A stretch of DNA of 64,000 nucleotides, taken from Filifactor alocis ATCC 35896 (lineage in GTDB: Bacteria; Bacillota; Clostridia; Peptostreptococcales; Filifactoraceae). A model generated the notes under the pieces. That model was not told where the DNA came from and did not search any database. It saw only the letters and a program-made list of their open reading frames with translations. This document shows positions 17,539-26,438 of this stretch, piece after piece. The translations under genes were made by a program, and so were the position numbers. The stretch lies in the NCBI RefSeq assembly GCF_000163895.2, contig NC_016630.1:1488001-1552000 (forward strand), written 5' to 3'. The stretch's first letter is position 1. Every line of letters begins with the position of its first letter.

Positions 17539-17567
17539 AAAAATCTTTCTGCTTCAGAAAGATTTTT
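17539..17567 (+). terminator. Second terminator-like hairpin
   Basis: AAAAATCTTTCT / AGAAAGATTTTT, a perfect 12-bp stem with loop GCTTC, six bases after the first terminator. Confidence 0.6.
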
Positions 17568-17572
17568 GGTAG

Positions 17573-17607
17573 CGCCATGAAAAACATATTGTTCATGGTG
17601 TTTTTTT
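17573..17607 (+). terminator. Third terminator-like hairpin before ribD
   Basis: CGCCATGAA / TTCATGGTG (one G-T) followed by seven T, ending 18 bases before the ribD start; it directly precedes the Shine-Dalgarno. Confidence 0.6.
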
Positions 17608-17625
17608 ATGGAAAGGAGGTTCATC

Positions 17626-18720
17626 GTGGTCTTTCATGAAACATATATGAAAACGGCAATCGAACTTGCCAAAAAAGGAGAAGGCTATGTTTCTCCAAAC
17701 CCTCTCGTAGGTGCCGTCATTGTGAAGGATGATATCATTATCGGAAGCGGATATCACACAAAGTACGGAGGTCTTCATGCAGAACGAGAAGCACTCAAAA
17801 ATTGCAGGACTTCACCAAAAGGAGCAAGTATGTATGTTACCTTGGAACCATGCTCTCATTACGGCAAACAACCGCCCTGTGCCTTGGCAATCATTGAATC
17901 GGGAATCGATACCGTATATATCGGTTCTTCCGATCCCAATCCCGAAGTAAACGGAAAAGGAATTCAAGTACTGAGAGACGCAAATATAAAAGTGGTGACC
18001 GGTTTGTTAAAAGAAGAATGCGATTCTCTTAACACCTTCTTTTTTCATTACATTGCAACAAATCGTCCCTATGTTACACTCAAGTTTGCAATGACGATTG
18101 ACGGTAAAATCGCAAGTCACTCAGGAAAGTCTCAATGGATTACAGGAGAGTCGGCAAGAGCTCAAGTACATCGAGATCGCAAGCGATATCAAGCCATTAT
18201 GGTAGGTGTCGGAACAGTCTTTCAAGACAATCCGGTGTTAAATTGCAGAACGAAAGAAAATCCCGTCAGTCCGATTCGTATCATCTGCGACACAAAGCTA
18301 AGGACTCCTATGAATTCCAAAATTGTTCAAACTTCCAAGGAGATTCCGACCTATCTTGCAACCTGTTGTACAGATAAAAGCAAGCACAGTCCTTACGAGA
18401 TGTACGGTTGCTCTATCCTTGTCACAAAACAACAAAACGGACATATCGACTTAAATGACTTAATGCAACAACTTGGAAAAATCGGCATTGACAGTCTCTT
18501 TGTAGAAGGAGGAGGCACTCTTAACTGGTCGCTCCTTCAAGAAAATTTGGTCAACCATATCCAATGCTATATCGGAAATAAAGTGTTAGGCGGTCAATCC
18601 GCAAAAACTGCAATCTTGGGAACAGGATTTGACACACCGAATGACAGCCCTGCTTTTAAGCTGTCAAATATAATGTGTTTTGATGAAGATATTTTATTGG
18701 AATACGATATCATCACCTAA
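17626..18720 (+). CDS. ribD: Bifunctional riboflavin deaminase/reductase RibD
   Basis: 364 residues. GTG start with AGGAGG six bases upstream; the longer frame from 17608 contains the Shine-Dalgarno. RibD deaminates the pyrimidine and then reduces the ribosyl side chain in riboflavin synthesis. The N-terminal deaminase (residues about 1-145) has the zinc motif HAEREAL and EPCSHYGKQPPC; the C-terminal reductase (about 146-364) has KFAMTIDGKIA, FVEGGGTLNWSLL and a late LGGQSAKT segment. First gene of the operon behind the FMN riboswitch. Confidence 0.96.
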   Translation: MVFHETYMKTAIELAKKGEGYVSPNPLVGAVIVKDDIIIGSGYHTKYGGLHAEREALKNCRTSPKGASMYVTLEPCSHYGKQPPCALAIIESGIDTVYIGSSDPNPEVNGKGIQVLRDANIKVVTGLLKEECDSLNTFFFHYIATNRPYVTLKFAMTIDGKIASHSGKSQWITGESARAQVHRDRKRYQAIMVGVGTVFQDNPVLNCRTKENPVSPIRIICDTKLRTPMNSKIVQTSKEIPTYLATCCTDKSKHSPYEMYGCSILVTKQQNGHIDLNDLMQQLGKIGIDSLFVEGGGTLNWSLLQENLVNHIQCYIGNKVLGGQSAKTAILGTGFDTPNDSPAFKLSNIMCFDEDILLEYDIIT

Positions 18721-18828
18721 TGACAAAACGTTCTCTTTTTTCATTCGAACATTCATTTTTTATCTTGTTCACCCGAAACAAATTACAATATTTGTTTGTA
18801 TCACTATGATTATACGGAAAGGAAAACT

Positions 18829-19485
18829 ATGTTTACAGGAATTGTAGAAGAAATCGGAACCATATCCAATCTCAAAAGAGGAGTTCATTCTGCAACTCTC
18901 ACCATCAAGGCAAAGAAAATATTGGAAGACATCCATATCGGAGACAGTATCTGTGTCAACGGAGTGTGTCTTACGGCAACGAGCTATACTCCGACAACAT
19001 TCTGTGCCGACATTATGCACGAAACATTGAATCGTTCTTCTTTTCAAACTTTATCCATCGGAGATTCTGTCAACTTAGAAAGAGCCATGTCCGCAAACGG
19101 TCGTTTCGGCGGACATTTTGTGTCGGGACACATCGATTGTATCGGGCGTATCTCGTCCGTTCAAAAAGATGACAATGCCGTCGTATATGCCGTGGAACCG
19201 TCAAAAAACATCTCACGCTTTATTGTAGAGAAAGGTTCTATCGCAATTGACGGGATTAGTCTGACCGTTACAAAAGTTACCGATTCTACACTATCCATAT
19301 CCGCGATTCCGCATACAATACGAGAAACAGTTTTGTCTCAAAAGCGTATCGGCGATATGGTAAATTTAGAAGTGGATGTCATCGGAAAGTTTGTTGAAAA
19401 ATTACTCTATCCTGACCGACATCAAGCTTCTTCTGAACAAAGTTCTTCGATTACTCTTTCATTTCTATGGGAGAACGGATTTTAA
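18829..19485 (+). CDS. ribE: Riboflavin synthase, alpha subunit
   Basis: 218 residues from the ATG after GGAAAGGAAA; the frame is open 11 codons further. The enzyme dismutates two 6,7-dimethyl-8-ribityllumazine into riboflavin and the pyrimidine. MFTGIVEE is the invariant N-terminus. Two lumazine-binding repeats can be followed: ICVNGVCLTAT...FSNGR-type FGGHFVSGHID in the first half and IDGISLTVT in the second, the duplicated GxxLTV motif. It follows ribD by 108 bp. Confidence 0.95.
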   Translation: MFTGIVEEIGTISNLKRGVHSATLTIKAKKILEDIHIGDSICVNGVCLTATSYTPTTFCADIMHETLNRSSFQTLSIGDSVNLERAMSANGRFGGHFVSGHIDCIGRISSVQKDDNAVVYAVEPSKNISRFIVEKGSIAIDGISLTVTKVTDSTLSISAIPHTIRETVLSQKRIGDMVNLEVDVIGKFVEKLLYPDRHQASSEQSSSITLSFLWENGF

Positions 19486-19504
19486 ACCGAGGATATCGTA
19501 ATAC

Positions 19505-19606
19505 ATAGAGGTTAAAATAATACACAAGTCTGTGATTATCATACAGTAACAACTATAGAACAGTGCAATCTCATTATGTTACAAGGTAATGAATTGCAAC
19601 CTCTAT
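19505..19606 (+). repeat. Nested inverted repeats between ribE and ribBA
   Basis: Outer arms ATAGAGGTT (19505-19513) and AACCTCTAT (19598-19606). Inside, TGCAAT-C-TCATTA and TAATGA-ATTGCA (about 19564-19598) form a 12-bp stem with one bulged base and a 10-nt loop. The RNA of this spacer can fold into a branched structure; no T-run follows, so it is not a simple terminator. Confidence 0.5.
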
Positions 19607-19695
19607 CTATAACAACGATTACTCCATAAAAGAAACGAAATAGACTAAAAATATCATTTCTAACTACAACATTATGATACGGGGAGGTTTTCAGC

Positions 19696-20907
19696 ATGAA
19701 AGACTTCAATACAATTGAAGAAGCATTAGAAGCATTAAAACAGGGAAAAATTATTTTAGTAACGGATGATCCCGACAGAGAAAACGAGGGAGATTTCATC
19801 TGTGCGGCAGAATTTGCAACACCTGAAAATATCAATTTTATGGCAGTTCACGGAAAAGGGCTCATCTGTATGCCGATGTCAAAACACTATATTGACAAAC
19901 TCAAACTTCCGCAAATGGTGCAAGAAAATACGGATAATCACGAAACAGCATTTACCGTATCCATTGACCATATTGACACAACAACGGGAATTTCAGCTTT
20001 TGAACGCTCTGTTACCGCAATGAAAGCATTAGAAGAAGATGTTCGCCCGGAAGAGTTCAGACGCCCAGGGCATATGTTTCCTCTTCTTGCCAAGAAAAAC
20101 GGTGTTTTGGAACGCAACGGACACACAGAAGCGACCGTTGATTTGATGAGACTTGCCGGACTCAAAGAAATGGGACTTTGCTGTGAAATTATGAAAGATG
20201 ACGGGACTATGATGCGTACCAAAGAACTTCGCAAACTTGCAGAACAATGGGATATTCCGTTTATCACTATCAAAGATTTGCAAGAATATCGCAAACGAAA
20301 TGACAAGTTGGTACAATGTGTCACCAATACCAAAATGCCAACCAAGTACGGTGAGTTTCGTGCGTACGGATTTATCAATCTGCTGAACGGAGAACACCAT
20401 GTCGCCCTTATCAAGGGAGATATCGGAGACGGTACGGATGTACTGTGCCGTGTGCACTCGGAATGTCTGACAGGAGACACATTCGGCTCGCTTCGTTGTG
20501 ACTGCGGAGAACAATTCGCAAGCGCAATGCGACAAATCGAGGCGGCAGGAAGAGGAATCCTGCTTTATATGAGACAAGAAGGGCGAGGAATCGGTCTGAT
20601 TAACAAATTAAGAGCATATGAGTTGCAAGAACAGGGATTGGATACCTTAGATGCCAACCTGGCGCTTGGATTTCGTGCAGATGAGAGAGAATACTACATC
20701 GGAGCTCAAATCCTAAGAGATTTAGGTGTGAAGAGTATGCACTTGCTGACCAACAATCCCGACAAAGTATACCAACTGGAGGACTTCGGTCTTAGCATTA
20801 CAAAAAGAGTTCCTATCACAATCGAGGCAACAGAACATGATTTGTTATACTTACAAACCAAGCAAAATCGCATGGGACATATTTTAAATTTTGAAATGGA
20901 GGCTTAA
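19696..20907 (+). CDS. ribBA: Bifunctional DHBP synthase / GTP cyclohydrolase II
   Basis: 403 residues; GGGGAGG before the ATG. The N-terminal half (to about 200) makes 3,4-dihydroxy-2-butanone 4-phosphate from ribulose 5-phosphate, with DDPDRENEGDFICAAE and RPGHMFPL...RNGHTEA. The C-terminal half opens GTP, with zinc cysteines in HSECLTGDTFGSLRCDCG and the RQEGRGIGL active-site segment. Both branches of the riboflavin pathway are thus supplied by one protein. ribH follows after 2 bp. Confidence 0.97.
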   Translation: MKDFNTIEEALEALKQGKIILVTDDPDRENEGDFICAAEFATPENINFMAVHGKGLICMPMSKHYIDKLKLPQMVQENTDNHETAFTVSIDHIDTTTGISAFERSVTAMKALEEDVRPEEFRRPGHMFPLLAKKNGVLERNGHTEATVDLMRLAGLKEMGLCCEIMKDDGTMMRTKELRKLAEQWDIPFITIKDLQEYRKRNDKLVQCVTNTKMPTKYGEFRAYGFINLLNGEHHVALIKGDIGDGTDVLCRVHSECLTGDTFGSLRCDCGEQFASAMRQIEAAGRGILLYMRQEGRGIGLINKLRAYELQEQGLDTLDANLALGFRADEREYYIGAQILRDLGVKSMHLLTNNPDKVYQLEDFGLSITKRVPITIEATEHDLLYLQTKQNRMGHILNFEMEA

Positions 20908-20909
20908 TC

Positions 20910-21377
20910 ATGAGAACATTTGAAGGAAAATTAGTAGCAAAAGATATGAAAATCGGAATTGTTGTAGCAAGATTTAACGAGTTCATCACATCGAAATTGC
21001 TCGGAGGAGCAATGGACGGTCTGATTCGTCACAATGTATCAGAAGAAAACATAGATGTTGCCTGGGTACCGGGTGCATTTGAAATTCCGCTGATTGCATC
21101 CAAAATGGCTGCACTGAAAAAATATGACGCCGTCCTATGTCTCGGTGCTGTCATTCGCGGAAGCACTTCACACTACGACTACGTATGTAATGAGGTATCG
21201 AAAGGTATTGCAAGCATTTCACTTGAATCCGGAATCCCTGTAATGTTCGGTGTTATTACAACGGAAAATATTGAACAAGCAATCGAAAGAGCAGGTACAA
21301 AAGCAGGAAATAAAGGATTTGACTGTGCTGTTTCAGCAGTAGAAATGGTAAATCTTATCCGAGAGATTGAGGCATAA
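20910..21377 (+). CDS. ribH: 6,7-dimethyl-8-ribityllumazine synthase
   Basis: 155 residues, the normal length. It condenses the DHBP product with the ribitylaminopyrimidine and assembles as large capsid-like oligomers. VARFNEFITSKLL, WVPGAFEIPL, GAVIRGSTSHYDYVCNE (with the catalytic His) and FGVITTENIEQAIERAG are the family's substrate-binding loops. GGAGG lies at the end of ribBA, indicating coupled translation. The HAD phosphatase gene follows after 3 bp. Confidence 0.97.
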   Translation: MRTFEGKLVAKDMKIGIVVARFNEFITSKLLGGAMDGLIRHNVSEENIDVAWVPGAFEIPLIASKMAALKKYDAVLCLGAVIRGSTSHYDYVCNEVSKGIASISLESGIPVMFGVITTENIEQAIERAGTKAGNKGFDCAVSAVEMVNLIREIEA

Positions 21378-21380
21378 TCT

Positions 21381-22076
21381 ATGGCATATTTGATTTTTGA
21401 CTATGACGGAACCCTACACAATACCATTTTAATCTATCGTCCCGCACTTCAAAAAGCATATGACTATCTGGCAAAACAGGGCTTTCGCACAAACAAAATA
21501 TTGTCCGATGAGGAGGCGGGAAGATGGCTCGGGTTCAATGCAAAAGATATGTGGAATGCCTTTGCTCCCGATTTAAGCCCAAAACTGCATCAATATTGCA
21601 GCACCATAGTCGGAGAAGAAATGCAGCGACAAATTGATATCGGATCAGCAAAACTGTATCCGAAAGCACTTGACGTCCTTTCCAAACTAAAATCTCAAGG
21701 ACATCATCTCATTTTTTTGAGCAATTGCAAAATCAGTTACCTGAACATGCATCAAAAACAATTTGAGTTAGAACGATATTTTTCAGCATTCTATTGTACC
21801 GAAGCATTTGATTGGAAAACAAAAGAAGAAATTTTTCCAGCCGTCAAACAGGATATGCTGTCCGTGTTTCCAAACGAAGAACCTACTTTTATCGCCATAG
21901 GAGACCGCTTTCATGATTTGAACCTCGCACTCCGACACAATCTGCCGTTTGTAGGTTGTAACTACGGATTCGGAACAGCGGAAGAATTACAACAATCCAC
22001 TTGCATTGCCCACTCTGCGGAAGAAATCGAAAGTTGTGTACATCAGTTGCTTCACACAAATTTATCCTATCTTTGA
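21381..22076 (+). CDS. HAD-family phosphatase in the riboflavin operon
   Basis: 231 residues. HAD motifs are visible: motif I DYDGTLHN (nucleophile Asp8, acid Asp10), motif II LSNCK (Ser/Thr position about 115), a Lys in FDWKTKEE, and motif IV GDRFHDLNLA. A cap domain lies between motifs I and II, as in small-molecule phosphatases. It starts 3 bp after ribH and is the last gene before a strong terminator. The riboflavin pathway needs a HAD-type phosphatase for 5-amino-6-ribitylamino-uracil 5'-phosphate, a step not coded by ribD-E-BA-H, so this is a good candidate (inference). A phosphoglycolate-phosphatase-like house-cleaning role is the alternative. Confidence 0.85.
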   Translation: MAYLIFDYDGTLHNTILIYRPALQKAYDYLAKQGFRTNKILSDEEAGRWLGFNAKDMWNAFAPDLSPKLHQYCSTIVGEEMQRQIDIGSAKLYPKALDVLSKLKSQGHHLIFLSNCKISYLNMHQKQFELERYFSAFYCTEAFDWKTKEEIFPAVKQDMLSVFPNEEPTFIAIGDRFHDLNLALRHNLPFVGCNYGFGTAEELQQSTCIAHSAEEIESCVHQLLHTNLSYL

Positions 22077-22676
22077 AACAAAGTATCCTATACAGGGTTC
22101 TTCGGCTTTATCTTCGTTTCAGAATGATATCTCTCAAAACAAGTACACCGGTTATTGTGTGCGAATAGGATTACTTGTTGTGAATAACATCACAAATTAG
22201 GATGAACAATTACAAAACAATAGAAACAAATAGCCCTTGTCCTTTTCATTTCAGAATCGGACAAGGGCTGTTTTAGCGAATAAGGAACAAACTCTATCAT
22301 CGGCAACTGATAGCAATCACTGAGTAAAATGATAACAAGAGTCTGTTTTTTTGATGCTATTCTAATTTTATTCTTGTTTTCATAATCACACACTATGTAT
22401 CCATTTTAAAATAGTGCTTTGTAAGGATACAAAACCCTTTTTTAACCTATATGTTTCATCCTACCATTCTATTCATTTATCTATCATCTGTTCGGTTTCA
22501 TCATAAAACAAGCAATTTCTAAAATCTGATTGTAAGCATCAAACTTGTCATTCTCTCAAACTGACCGCCAAATCTTTTACCATAGCACCTACCGTCAAAG
22601 TTTTTGTCAATTTATCGGGACAACTCCGTCTTCTCTAAAGAATATAAAAGGAATAGGATACTGCTCTATCCATTGA
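22077..22676. other. Intergenic stretch after the riboflavin operon
   Basis: 600 bases holding the operon terminator at 22232-22274. AACAAGTA / TACTTGTT arms around 22139-22180 may form a weak hairpin. Minus-strand frames near 22560-22680 read for 20-30 residues each, one continuing past the stop of the next gene in another frame, but none has a start site; I call nothing there. Confidence 0.5.
22232..22274 (+). terminator. Terminator of the riboflavin operon
   Basis: Perfect 11-bp stem AGCCCTTGTCC / GGACAAGGGCT with a 16-nt loop and GTTTT after it. Confidence 0.8.
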
Positions 22677-23099
22677 CTAATGCCACAACCCTTTGTGAAT
22701 TTTAATACCGTACTTCTTGGTCTCTTTCTGTAGATTACCCACCATTTGATCCGTTTTCTTACTTTTTCCAAAGATCACATTGCTTGCTCTTCCATGTTTT
22801 TTCTCAATCTGAAGAAGATATCTTCTTCCTCCACCCTTCCTACCGTGAAAACAATGAATTTGAATACGCTTTATCTCACTTAACGAAATGATTCTTTTTC
22901 CAAAAAACACAGCATTGTGAATATAAAGATTTCCATTTCTGATATGATAAGGTGCAAAAAAACTTCCACCACTTTTCCAAACAACAAACAATCTTCGAAG
23001 GCATAGCAGTATCATCACTCCTATCAGCAAAATACTTACATACCTAAAAAGCGACATCTCCCATACCGATTCAAATCCTATCAAAAAATATTTAAACAT
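22677..23099 (-). CDS. Small membrane protein, unknown function
   Basis: 140 residues; GAGGATGAG before the ATG. One or two membrane helices near the N-terminus (YVSILLIGVMILLCLRRLFVVW, about residues 20-41) are followed by a basic, beta-strand-rich cytoplasmic part (IRNGNLYIHNAVFFGKRIISLSEIKRIQI) that resembles the layout of bacterial PH-like membrane proteins. I do not recognise the family. Unusually basic C-terminus. It forms a group with the next two minus-strand membrane genes, though gaps of about 200 bp suggest separate promoters. Confidence 0.65.
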   Translation of the reverse strand: MFKYFLIGFESVWEMSLFRYVSILLIGVMILLCLRRLFVVWKSGGSFFAPYHIRNGNLYIHNAVFFGKRIISLSEIKRIQIHCFHGRKGGGRRYLLQIEKKHGRASNVIFGKSKKTDQMVGNLQKETKKYGIKIHKGLWH

Positions 23100-23299
23100 C
23101 TTCTCATCCTCTTCCCTAATATCCTTATCCTTAAAAATATCAATTTTTTCTGTTCTTTATTCCATAAACACCCTAAATAACCCCTGACAATTTTGGCAAA
23201 GTTCATCCTGTACTTGATACACAGATATTATACTATTTCAATATTCTCTTTCTCTCAAGGTATATTCTGTTCCTAATACTCATTTTCTGCGAAAACAGA

Positions 23300-23833
23300 T
23301 TACTCGTCTTCCCCTTCTCCGACAACACCTTTGATATCTTTACACAAGGATGCTAACTCTTCTATATCTGATAAACTGCCTGTTCCGAAAAGATTCCCGG
23401 AAGTTGAGCCTTGAATGGTTTTGTATGTCTTAGGTCTTACTCTAAAGGATATTTTTTCATCATCAACATAGAAATCCGCTCTCAAAGACTTTACCGACAT
23501 ACTTGAGTTATCCTTTGTATAACAACCGGAAATCTGACCTTGGACCATTTCATTCCCATTTTCAAAAATCTTTATCTTCGTTTCTTCAAGCTCCACGCTA
23601 TAATGTTTCACCAATTTTTCCTTTATTTTTTGAAACAAAACATTTGCAACAGCAAGTAACAAAAAAATAAACAAAAGCAATAATACCGGATGCGATTTCA
23701 ATGTTTTATCCAATCCGCTATAAAACAATCCTAACTGAAATAACAGCATAGAGAATCCAAATACCGTAACGCAACTCAAACCCATTATTACATCGTTTTT
23801 TGATGTTATCGCTATAAATTCATACCTTTTCAT
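23300..23833 (-). CDS. Membrane protein with beta-rich tail, unknown function
   Basis: 177 residues from the ATG after GGGAG; the frame is open 16 codons upstream without a ribosome site. Two hydrophobic helices (about residues 12-35 and 45-66) precede a soluble part: YSVELEETKIKIFENGNEM, then strands with SFRVRPKTYKTI and a glycine-serine rich stretch, ending in acidic GEGEDE. The pattern suggests a membrane-anchored PH-like or GRAM-like fold, but this is layout only. No catalytic motif. Confidence 0.65.
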   Translation of the reverse strand: MKRYEFIAITSKNDVIMGLSCVTVFGFSMLLFQLGLFYSGLDKTLKSHPVLLLLFIFLLLAVANVLFQKIKEKLVKHYSVELEETKIKIFENGNEMVQGQISGCYTKDNSSMSVKSLRADFYVDDEKISFRVRPKTYKTIQGSTSGNLFGTGSLSDIEELASLCKDIKGVVGEGEDE

Positions 23834-24028
23834 ACTTATTCTCCCATATTCCGTTCTATAGGAACCGTTCTCCAATGACAAATTTCTCCTATCATCATTA
23901 GAGAATTGATTCGAACACTGCTATTGACAACTTTTTTACACATTCTTTGTTGTCTGTCGCTCCTTCGTCAACTTCCTGTACGATAACCGTTTCCAATCAA
24001 TGCAACTCTGAAAAAACCCTTGTTTGAA

Positions 24029-25333
24029 CTACATATTTTTTGCAGAATCAAATTTCTGTCCTACCTGTTTGCCCAATTCGGAAAGCTGTTTCAATACTTC
24101 TGCTTGACAAACAAACAAAACATAGCTGTCACTATCAATGTCCATTCCTCCTACACAGAAGTCCTTATCCATCCATTTTTCATCCAATACCTCGCACCAT
24201 GTAGGGATATCATCATCCTTTTTGAACCAATCTTCTTGTATCTCCAAACGATGTCGATTCGCCAAACTTTTCATCTCATAGAAGAAATCCTCGGCATCTG
24301 TCTTCCAATCCAATTCAATCGCTTCGTTGCCGGATAGCATCTCATCTACCATTCCAATCCATATAATAGTCTTATCTTCTTGATTTCCGTCAATGCAACG
24401 TTCTTCATAAATGTCGGCTTTCTCTTTGTAATACTGTTGAGGAGATTCCAAACAAAATTCTAAGTTAGAGCGAACTTCTGTATTCTCTGTCAACAGTGCA
24501 ACCATTTTCCTATACGATTCAACATCAGAGTTTGTCCCCAAATCCAACACCACTTCCCACTCCTTCACATCAAATGAGGTACTGTAATCTATTACCTTTC
24601 TGAAGATGGACATTGTTTCTTCTTCAGTAAGTCCGTCTTTTCCGTAAATCAGAATATCATTATTACGCTTCTCGCTAACAGTACCGACCTCAAGATGAAA
24701 GTAATTGGAATCTTTATCCTGACAAACTTGGATAAATTTGCATAAACATCCTACAGTCTGTATTCTAATCGGTTCAGGTGGAGTTAAAATGATGAAATCA
24801 ATATCCCCTTTTTGAATTGATTCAAGTTGTTGTTTCAACTCTTTTTCTGTAAAGCCGTCCTGTTCTGTTCCATCAACATCCAATACCCAATCCGAACAGT
24901 TGAAATCCTTCTTTTGTTCTTTTTTTGTCGAAGGACCGGAATAGACTTCAGAACGAGAACCGTTGACTTTCATGGTATCTTTTAACTTTTCAACTTGATA
25001 TCTAATATATTGCTTTTTAAACAACATGGTAGCAAAAAACGGTACAATCATCAACGGAAGGACCATCACTCCACCGACAATCGCTAACCCTCTATATTGA
25101 TTTCTTGTATGAACATCTTTAGACATTGTATTTAGAATATCAGCCATATAATAAAAAAGCTGACCGTCTGTTAACTTGTATAATAAAAATCGTTCTATGA
25201 TATATATCCCAAAAAATATCACAACCATTCCAATGGCAGCTTTATGACATATCTCCATCTTCTTTTCCAAACTGATTGATTCACTGTCAGATATCTTCTC
25301 AAACCACTTCTCAGCCCGTTCTTCTTTTGTCAT
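24029..25333 (-). CDS. Two-helix membrane protein with DUF6630-like C-terminus
   Basis: 434 residues, GGAGG before the ATG. Two membrane helices near residues 32-52 and 82-105 leave a large cytoplasmic part. The last 110 residues (IIWIGMVDEM, ELDWKTDAEDFFYEM, DIPTWCEVLDEKW, DIDSDSYVLFVC) resemble my recollection of DUF6630, a family of unknown function in SMI1/immunity-like contexts; this link is tentative. The middle (about 150-290) has strand-helix alternation with ILTPPEPIRIQTVGCLCKFIQVC. No enzyme motif can be named. Its promoter side faces the repeat element at 25533-25690. Confidence 0.65.
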   Translation of the reverse strand: MTKEERAEKWFEKISDSESISLEKKMEICHKAAIGMVVIFFGIYIIERFLLYKLTDGQLFYYMADILNTMSKDVHTRNQYRGLAIVGGVMVLPLMIVPFFATMLFKKQYIRYQVEKLKDTMKVNGSRSEVYSGPSTKKEQKKDFNCSDWVLDVDGTEQDGFTEKELKQQLESIQKGDIDFIILTPPEPIRIQTVGCLCKFIQVCQDKDSNYFHLEVGTVSEKRNNDILIYGKDGLTEEETMSIFRKVIDYSTSFDVKEWEVVLDLGTNSDVESYRKMVALLTENTEVRSNLEFCLESPQQYYKEKADIYEERCIDGNQEDKTIIWIGMVDEMLSGNEAIELDWKTDAEDFFYEMKSLANRHRLEIQEDWFKKDDDIPTWCEVLDEKWMDKDFCVGGMDIDSDSYVLFVCQAEVLKQLSELGKQVGQKFDSAKNM

Positions 25334-25763
25334 CCTGTTTGTCCTCCTTCAATAAATATGTTATTTATCTTGTATTGTACCATAAATTCCAAGTTCAGTC
25401 TTCGACTTCAGACAAATTTCACTGAGACATACGATATATCAAACTTTAAACTTCTCACTTTCCTTTTTATGATTAAGATGTATTGTTGTATCATATTCTG
25501 TATGAACACCCTGTATTTAGAAACATAATTGATACTAAAACTCAATATAATGATTCAATTATTTTTTGGAAAAGGAAGTATTTCAGACACTTGAAAAAAT
25601 TATGGGAGAACTCTGTAAAAGTGTAAATAAACTGATTCATGAAACAATCAAAAATAACTATTGGTTCAATCATTTCATAGAGTTTTAGTATGAACAAACA
25701 ATGAAAGAAACAGAGTTTTTATTTTTGCACTATTAAAATAATTTAGAAAAAACAAAAAACTTC
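25334..25763. other. Intergenic stretch holding a repeat element
   Basis: Between the divergent membrane-protein gene and the T-box promoter. It contains repeat copy A (25533-25690); otherwise AT-rich with nothing further seen. Confidence 0.6.
25533..25690 (+). repeat. Inverted-repeat-ended small element, copy A
   Basis: 158 bp. The left end TACTAAAACTC...AATGATT and the reverse complement of the right end TACTAAAACTCTATGAAATGATT match closely, giving terminal inverted repeats of about 28 bp. The interior shares long blocks (for example GTAAATAAACTGATTCATGA) with copies at 36045 and 41283. In this copy a frame of about 40 codons is open (FLEKEVFQTLEK, then KLIHETIK) and resembles the N-terminus of a transposase, so the element may be an internal deletion derivative (MITE-like). 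Confidence 0.75.
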
Positions 25764-25792
25764 TTTACTTTTTAATTTTATCGTGTTATGAT
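25764..25792 (+). promoter_or_regulatory. Promoter of the T-box/ABC transporter operon
   Basis: TTTACT (25764-25769), 17-base spacer, TATGAT (25787-25792), just upstream of the T-box. Confidence 0.65.
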
Positions 25793-25799
25793 GATTCAC

Positions 25800-26085
25800 A
25801 AGAAATAACAAGAAAAAGCATAGAGAAGAAATAGTACTTCTGTTGTCCCTCTTACAGAGAGTGTATGGTTGGTGAAAATACACAGAGAAGATAGAAAGAA
25901 CACATCTTTGAGCTGATCGGTGAAGCATTTTGCCACTAGCCGACTCCGGAACCTCGCACCCGTTATCGTGCAAGAGTATGATTGTACTCGTTGAGGATGA
26001 TATCGCAAGGTATCATTAAAAAAAGGTGGGACCACGTGAGCAGCAGCTCTCGTCCTTTTCGTAAGAATCGGACGAGGGCTTTTTT
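25800..26085 (+). promoter_or_regulatory. T-box leader, probably histidine-specific
   Basis: The T-box core AAGGTGGGACCACGTG lies at about 26024-26039, followed by a terminator hairpin. Upstream, ATAGTA marks the 5' side of the specifier loop, GGTTGGTGAAAA the apical loop, and on the 3' side GAACACATCTTTGAG places CAC directly before a conserved purine: a His codon. Uncharged tRNA-His would allow read-through into the amino-acid ABC transporter. The specifier reading is by eye. Confidence 0.88.
26046..26084 (+). terminator. T-box terminator
   Basis: AGCTCTCGTCC / GGACGAGGGCT with loop TTTTCGTAAGAATC, then six T. Confidence 0.85.
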
Positions 26086-26438
26086 ATTGGATAAGCAATA
26101 AAATTCCAATATGGAAACGGAATAAACCTCTTATAAAGGCGTGCTCCAAACATAACACTCTTAAGAAATGGTTTTTATTCCTCTCATATCTTTCCCTCCT
26201 CTCAAAGAAATTTTTTCATCTCTAAACGTCATTGATGATGACACAACTTCACTCAATTTCACTGAAAGAAGAGTAAAACAGAAATTTATTCTTTCTTCTG
26301 ATTTCTTTGCCTCTGTTCTTGTTTTCAAACAAGAGCACCGTTTGCACAAAACCATCAGAGATTTCTTTTGGGATAGTGTAACAAAAACTCTTGTGTTCAC
26401 ACATTACAAATTTTTCATGATTGAAAGGAGTTATTCAA
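26086..26438 (+). other. Long leader between T-box terminator and first gene
   Basis: About 350 bases without a supported gene. A 114-codon frame from 26168 overlaps the binding-protein start, lacks a ribosome site and looks random. No second regulatory element was recognised. Confidence 0.5.

Noticed and set aside
22560..22700. Possible extension of the membrane protein at 22677 in another frame
   Set aside because: A +1 frame reads about 25 codons past the stop, but there is no slippery site and the normal end is plausible; evidence too thin.
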